Shown here: positions 60,003 to 64,000 of the stretch, in pieces
How positions within the stretch are numbered: position 1 is the stretch's first letter
Layout of the letters: each line of letters begins with the position of its first letter
NCBI RefSeq assembly: GCF_900115265.1
Contig: NZ_FOVU01000001.1
Coordinates: 1 to 64,000 of the forward strand
DNA: 64,000 nucleotides
DNA from: Bradyrhizobium sp. Ghvi
Lineage (GTDB): Bacteria; Pseudomonadota; Alphaproteobacteria; Rhizobiales; Xanthobacteraceae
Direction of reading: 5' to 3'
Made by a program: the position numbers and the translations under genes
The notes under the pieces: model-generated
The model's input: the letters and a program-made list of their open reading frames with translations, nothing else
Told to the model about the DNA's origin: nothing
The model's database searches: none

Positions 60003-60161
60003 ATGAAATCGCCTGTGGTCATCGTTGCAATCACCCTGACTGCGGCCATCCTGGTCGCGGCATCGCTGTTGATCTTCGTCGGCACCCGGAAGGGCCCGGG
60101 GGCATCGACGCTGAATGCGCCCGGACTGCATCGGCGGATGATGCATACGCATTTGGCCTAA
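60003..60161 (+). CDS. Very small membrane protein (52 aa)
   Basis: It reads MKSPVVIVAITLTAAILVAA followed by SLLIFVGTRKGPGASTLN and a basic, histidine- and methionine-rich end. It has one membrane span. GGGA precedes the ATG by seven bases. It follows the 58-residue gene on the same strand with a similar design, so the two may be related in regulation. Confidence 0.55.
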   Translation: MKSPVVIVAITLTAAILVAASLLIFVGTRKGPGASTLNAPGLHRRMMHTHLA

Positions 60162-60288
60162 AATCAGCTGAAAGCTTTGAGCGCGCCGGCAAGCGCTGGT
60201 TAAGTGCACCGCGCGAAATCGGATTGCGCTTGCGCAACCATGGGTCAGTGTGACGGCCTTATCTCGTTCAGGAAGGAACGAGCAGGCC

Positions 60289-61101
60289 ATGCGGTTCGGG
60301 TGGCGTGCCATCTGTGGTCCCGTGCTGACGGCAGCGTTCGCACTGCTGGCGATCCCGCTCGACCGTCACGCTTCCGCGTTCGCGCTTGCGCCGCTGTTCG
60401 TCTGCGTCGTGGCGCTGGCCGGTTCCATCTCCGGCTTTGCATCCGCATTTGGCAGCACTGCCATCGCCATGATCGGTGCGACGCTGCTCACACTCAGCCA
60501 GCGCTCCACGTCCGGCTTTTCGGCGGCCGATTTCGCCCAGTTCGGCTTGCTCGCGCTGACAACCGCCGGCGCCGCCGCCATCACCGGCCTGATGCGCCAA
60601 CGTCTGGTCGACGCTTTCGCCGCCGAGCGGCGCAACCACGCCACGGCCGTGCGGCTGTCGGCTGCGCTCGACCAGGTCGATATCGGCATCGTGCTGCTCG
60701 ATGCCGAAACCCGTGCCGAATTCATCAACCGCGCCTTCCGCGACTATTTCGCGCTGCCTGACGAGAAAGCCGACGACAAGCCGCCCTTCATCGCGCTGAT
60801 GTATCACGGCCGCGACACCGGCGCATTCGAACTGCCGGAGGAGGAGCTCGGCGTCTTCATCGCGCAGCGCATGGAGATGGTGCGGACCGGCGACGCCACG
60901 CCGATCAACATCGCGCTGCGCAACGGCGAGGTGCTGCGTTTCGTCTGCACCGCGCTGCCCGACGGTGGCCGCATGCTGAGCTATACGCCGGTGACCGACC
61001 TCGTGCGCCACACCGACGCGCCTGATCGCGCCGACTATTATCGCTCGCTGCGCGATCCCGCCGGGCAGAAGCTGATCCGGTACCTGCGCGTGGCGGAGTG
61101 A
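60289..61101 (+). CDS. Membrane protein with PAS domain
   Basis: The 270-residue protein has three or four hydrophobic segments in its first 100 residues (VLTAAFALLAIPLDRHASAF, FALAPLFVCVVALAGSISGF, AFGSTAIAMIGATLLTL) and a PAS-like domain near 125-250: LDQVDIGIVLLDAETRAEFI and the late MLSYTPVTDLV. No kinase, GGDEF or EAL domain is present. The ATG at 60,289 after AGGAAGGA is preferred over the GTG at 60,250. It may sense a ligand and signal through a partner. Confidence 0.75.
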   Translation: MRFGWRAICGPVLTAAFALLAIPLDRHASAFALAPLFVCVVALAGSISGFASAFGSTAIAMIGATLLTLSQRSTSGFSAADFAQFGLLALTTAGAAAITGLMRQRLVDAFAAERRNHATAVRLSAALDQVDIGIVLLDAETRAEFINRAFRDYFALPDEKADDKPPFIALMYHGRDTGAFELPEEELGVFIAQRMEMVRTGDATPINIALRNGEVLRFVCTALPDGGRMLSYTPVTDLVRHTDAPDRADYYRSLRDPAGQKLIRYLRVAE

Positions 61102-61175
61102 TGCGCGACGGCGCGATTGATCGACGAGCCCGTCATCACGTATGAAGGACGTCTCATCCAGCGCGGTTTTCCCAG

Positions 61176-61631
61176 ATGTCGCTCACCATTCGCTCCGTCA
61201 CTCGGCAGGACTACGATCAATGGCTGCCGCTGTGGGACGGCTACAACGCCTTCTACGGCCGCTCCGGTCCGACTGCGCTCGCGCCCGAGATCACCAAGGT
61301 GACCTGGCAGCGCTTCTTCGATGCCTACGAGCCGGTGCATGCGCTGGTCGCCGAGAGCGAGGGCAAGCTGCTCGGGCTCACGCATTACCTGTTCCATCGC
61401 AGTACCACCGCGATCGAACCGTCCTGCTATTTGCAGGATCTGTTCACCAACGAGGCCGCGCGGGGCAAGGGTGTCGGCTCGGCGCTGATCTACGGCGTGT
61501 ACGAGCGCGCCAAGCTAGCGGGATCACCGCGCGTCTATTGGCAGACGCACGAGACCAACACCATTGCGCAGCGCCTGTACGACAAGGTCGCGGAACGGTC
61601 AGGCTTCATCGTCTATCGCAAGATCTTCTGA
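61176..61631 (+). CDS. GNAT-family N-acetyltransferase
   Basis: The 151-residue protein has MSLTIRSVTRQDYDQWLPLW and the acetyl-CoA loop NEAARGKGVGSALIYGVYER (RGKGVG matches RxxGxG). The late TNTIAQRLYDKVAERSGFIV is the usual C-terminal helix and strand. Substrate unknown. The ATG at 61,176 starts just before the fold. Confidence 0.9.
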   Translation: MSLTIRSVTRQDYDQWLPLWDGYNAFYGRSGPTALAPEITKVTWQRFFDAYEPVHALVAESEGKLLGLTHYLFHRSTTAIEPSCYLQDLFTNEAARGKGVGSALIYGVYERAKLAGSPRVYWQTHETNTIAQRLYDKVAERSGFIVYRKIF

Positions 61632-61887
61632 TTTGCCGGAGCCTGTGGATAACTGAGGTTGTCACCGGCGCGTTACACACCGGGATTATCCTGCAGTCGC
61701 GTCTGATCAGGCCCCCCGTCACCGATCAAGCGCCCCAAGCGGTCCCCGTCAGTCGCCGCGTCTGACAGGGGCCGCATTTTTTTGCCCGCCCCTGCCATGC
61801 GGCATGGCAGCAGCGCGGCGAGCCGCTTGCCGGAGCAGTGCAGCGCGGTCACAATGGGCGCCTGCTTTGGTGTGACGGGATCTCCCC

Positions 61888-62829
61888 ATGGAAATTCGTA
61901 ATCTCGGCGGCTCCGGCCTGCGCGTGTCCGCGGTCGGGCTCGGCTGCAACAATTTCGGCCAGCGCATCGACCTCGAAGCTTCGCGCAAGGTAATCCACCG
62001 CGCGCTCGATCTCGGCATCACGCTGTTCGACACCGCCGACATCTATGCCGGCCAGGGTGGTTCGGAGACGGTGCTCGGCACCGTGCTCGGCGACCGCCGC
62101 AAGGAGATCGTGCTGGCGACGAAATACTCCAAGCCGATGGCCGAGGACGGCACCAAGCAGGGCGCCTCGCGCCGCTACATCATGAATGCGGTCGAGGCCA
62201 GCCTGAAGCGCCTGAAGACCGATTACATCGATCTCTACCAGCAGCATGATTATGATCCGCTGACGCCGATCGAGGAGAGCCTGCGGGCGCTGGACGATCT
62301 CGTCCGGCAGGGCAAAGTGCGCTACATCGGCAATTCGAATTTTCCGGCCTGGCGGATCGCCGAGGCGGAATACGTCGCGCGCGCGATGAATGTCAGCCGC
62401 TTCGTGTCCTGCCAGGACGAATACTCCCTCGTCGTGCGGGACATCGAGAAGGACCTGCTGCCGGCAGCAACGGAATACAAGCTCGGCTTGTTGCCGTTCT
62501 TCCCGCTCGCCAGCGGCCTCTTGACCGGCAAGTACAAAAGAGGCGAGGCCGCGCCCGAGAACACCCGCTTCGGCCAGACGCCGCGGCTGCGCGACCGTTA
62601 CGTCACGCCGCGCAACGAAGATATCGTCGAGAAGCTCCAGGCGTTCGCCAGGGCACGCGGCCATTCGATGCTGGAGCTCGCCTTCTCCTGGCTCGCCGCG
62701 CGGCCGCAGGTGTCGAGCGTGATCGCCGGCGCCACCCGCGTCGAACAGGTCGAGCAGAACGTCAAGGCGATCGCCTGGCAGCTTACGGCCGAGGACCTTG
62801 CCGAGATCGACAAGATCACGCTGGGTTGA
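61888..62829 (+). CDS. Aldo/keto reductase
   Basis: The 313-residue NADPH enzyme begins MEIRNLGGSGLRVSAVGLGC, has the catalytic aspartate in FDTADIYAGQGGSETVLG with tyrosine in the same segment, LATKYSKP (lysine) and YIDLYQQHDYDP (histidine). RLKTDYIDLYQ is the family signature. The cofactor segment SSVIAGATRVEQVEQNVKAI is near the end. The substrate is unknown. Confidence 0.93.
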   Translation: MEIRNLGGSGLRVSAVGLGCNNFGQRIDLEASRKVIHRALDLGITLFDTADIYAGQGGSETVLGTVLGDRRKEIVLATKYSKPMAEDGTKQGASRRYIMNAVEASLKRLKTDYIDLYQQHDYDPLTPIEESLRALDDLVRQGKVRYIGNSNFPAWRIAEAEYVARAMNVSRFVSCQDEYSLVVRDIEKDLLPAATEYKLGLLPFFPLASGLLTGKYKRGEAAPENTRFGQTPRLRDRYVTPRNEDIVEKLQAFARARGHSMLELAFSWLAARPQVSSVIAGATRVEQVEQNVKAIAWQLTAEDLAEIDKITLG

Positions 62830-62845
62830 TTCTTGCGGCCCGGCG

Positions 62846-63169
62846 CTATTTGGCGCCGCGTCCCACCGTCTGCACCACTTCGAAGCCTTCGAACTGGGGA
62901 TGGCCGAGATAGAGCGGCTTGTTGTCGCCGGCCTTGTGATGGGCCGCGCGAAACGCCTCCGATTTGGTCCAGGCTTCGAAGGCGGCGTGATTGGCCCACA
63001 CCGTGTGCGAGGCATAGAGCGTATGGTCCTCGAGCTCGGGCCCGCGCAGCAGATGGAATTCGACGAAGCCCGGCACCTTGTCCAGATAGGTATCGCGCGA
63101 CAGCCAGACTTGCTCGAAGGCAGCTTCCGATCCCTTGGCGACACGGAAGCGGTTCATGGCGATGTACAT
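62846..63169 (-). CDS. Antibiotic biosynthesis monooxygenase-domain protein
   Basis: The 107-residue protein has the ABM fold: MYIAMNRFRVAKGSEAAFEQ, then VPGFVEFHLLRGPELEDHTL and the tryptophan-rich WANHAAFEAWTKSEAFRAAH. Members are heme-degrading or small-molecule monooxygenases; the exact reaction is unclear. It converges with the aldo/keto reductase; the stops are 17 bases apart. Confidence 0.85.
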   Translation of the reverse strand: MYIAMNRFRVAKGSEAAFEQVWLSRDTYLDKVPGFVEFHLLRGPELEDHTLYASHTVWANHAAFEAWTKSEAFRAAHHKAGDNKPLYLGHPQFEGFEVVQTVGRGAK

Positions 63170-63206
63170 GGGTGATGGTCTCCTGGAGCTCGGGCCATTA
63201 TCTCGT

Positions 63207-63335
63207 CATTCCGGGATGCGCCGCAAGGCGCAGGCCCGGAATCCATCTGGCGGCGGAGCATGTCGAGGAATGGATTCTCAGGTGCGCAATTGCGCACCAT
63301 AGTTCGCGCCAAAAGGCGCGCCCCCGGAATGACGG
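63207..63335. repeat. Palindromic repeat, family B (copy 2)
   Basis: CATTCCGGGATGCGCC at one end and GGCGCGCCCCCGGAATGACG at the other, with AATGGATTCTCAGGTGCGCA in the centre shared with copy 1 at 33543-33670. Confidence 0.85.
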
Positions 63336-63341
63336 CGGTAA

Positions 63342-64000
63342 TTAAGCCATCAGCCCCTTCATCGGCCTTGCGCTTGCGCTATTCGGGAACACGGTCTGTG
63401 CCAGCACCTGATCAGACAGGCCGAACTGTCCCTGCAGCACGCCCTTGATCACGGAGCGCAGGTCGGTGGTCGGCTTGAGGTCGCGCCCCTCATAGAGATT
63501 GGCGGGCTTGAGCCCGGGCCAATCGGAGATGACGCGGCCGCCCTTCACCGCGCCGCCGGCGAGCAGCGCGATCGTGCCGGTGCCGTGGTCGGTGCCATCG
63601 GTGCCGTTGATGCGCGCAGTGCGGCCGAACTCGGTGGCGACGACGACGACAGTGTCGCGCCAGCGCTCGGCGAGGCCACTTTCGAATTCGGCGAGCGCGC
63701 TGTCGAGACCGCCGAGCAGGAAAGCGAGTCGCCCGACCGGGCCGCCTTCATTGGCATGGGTGTCCCAGCCGTCGAAAGCGAGCGCGGCGATGCGCGGACC
63801 ATCATCGGCAGCCATCAATTTTGCCGCGCCGCGCGCGACCTGCCGCATCTGCGCGACGGCGTTGCCCGGCTTCGGCTTCATGTCGTCGCCGCTCGCGGCC
63901 TTCTCGAGCTGGAGGCCCTGCGTCAGCGCCGCGGCCAGCGCGGGATCGCGATGACGGTAGAGGTCGACCAGCCGCATCGCGGTGTCGTCATCGGCCTGCG
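63342..64000 (-). CDS. DUF1501-domain protein, C-terminal part (cut by window edge)
   Basis: At least 218 residues are visible; the frame is open to the right edge (QADDDTAMRLVDLYRHRD), so the start is outside. LAFDGWDTHANEGGPVGRLA and VVVVATEFGRTARINGTDGT are DUF1501 signatures with histidine and acidic residues of the alkaline-phosphatase-like superfamily. The end DHGTGTIALLAGGAVKGGRV is also typical. The family is exported through Tat in many species; substrate unknown. Confidence 0.85.
   Translation of the reverse strand, partial: QADDDTAMRLVDLYRHRDPALAAALTQGLQLEKAASGDDMKPKPGNAVAQMRQVARGAAKLMAADDGPRIAALAFDGWDTHANEGGPVGRLAFLLGGLDSALAEFESGLAERWRDTVVVVATEFGRTARINGTDGTDHGTGTIALLAGGAVKGGRVISDWPGLKPANLYEGRDLKPTTDLRSVIKGVLQGQFGLSDQVLAQTVFPNSASARPMKGLMA

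Overview
The window reads as a Bradyrhizobium chromosome segment that crosses the edge of a symbiosis island. Positions 1 to about 32,450 have the island character: sparse genes, long gaps without genes, decayed genes, an insertion sequence and symbiosis functions. From the tRNA-His gene (32,455-32,531) to the right end the DNA is dense, GC-rich core genome: phasin, a large histidine kinase, serine biosynthesis, porin-like proteins, glmM, aroE, an EF-G-like GTPase and an aspartate aminotransferase. The family matches to rhizobial NodV, NodW, NodM, NoeL, NolK and the nif-type ferredoxin are made from memory of these families, not by a search.

Island, left to right. A 5' part of sufB and a nif-type 2[4Fe-4S] ferredoxin gene lie on the minus strand. 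Ahead of the ferredoxin gene are a sigma-54-like promoter and a perfect NifA upstream activator motif. Alanine dehydrogenase follows, with a clear terminator. Next come wrecked hypD and hypE genes (hydrogenase maturation), a secreted serine hydrolase and a modB without modA or modC. A dctA gene (C4-dicarboxylate uptake) is preceded by a strong nod box match and a -24/-12-like element. Then come nodV, nodW and a further single-domain response regulator, followed by nodM (glucosamine-6-phosphate synthase), noeL and nolK (GDP-fucose for Nod factor decoration), an MFS transporter and a NolG-like RND pump.

Island edge, about 26.4 to 32.5 kb. This part holds a frameshifted lipoprotein gene, a GIY-YIG-like fragment, an AlpA-like regulator and a frameshifted integrase start. 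An intact ApeA-like HEPN protein gene follows. A second HEPN gene is split by an IS256-family element with an intact transposase and an 8-bp target duplication. The tRNA-His 3' end faces this island, which fits integration at that tRNA. The two HEPN genes suggest a small defence pocket, which is the most unusual part of the window.

Core region. serA and serC are neighbours, and serC has a leader hairpin. GNAT and GST genes, outer-membrane beta-barrel genes, an Fsr-like MFS pump, glmM, an L-lactate dehydrogenase, aroE, a SulP transporter behind an XRE regulator with a palindromic operator candidate, an EF-G-like GTPase, a DUF992 protein, aspC, a GST, two very small membrane proteins, a PAS protein, a GNAT, an aldo/keto reductase, a monooxygenase and a truncated DUF1501 gene complete it. 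Several families of short palindromic repeats sit between the core genes. They are rare in the island.
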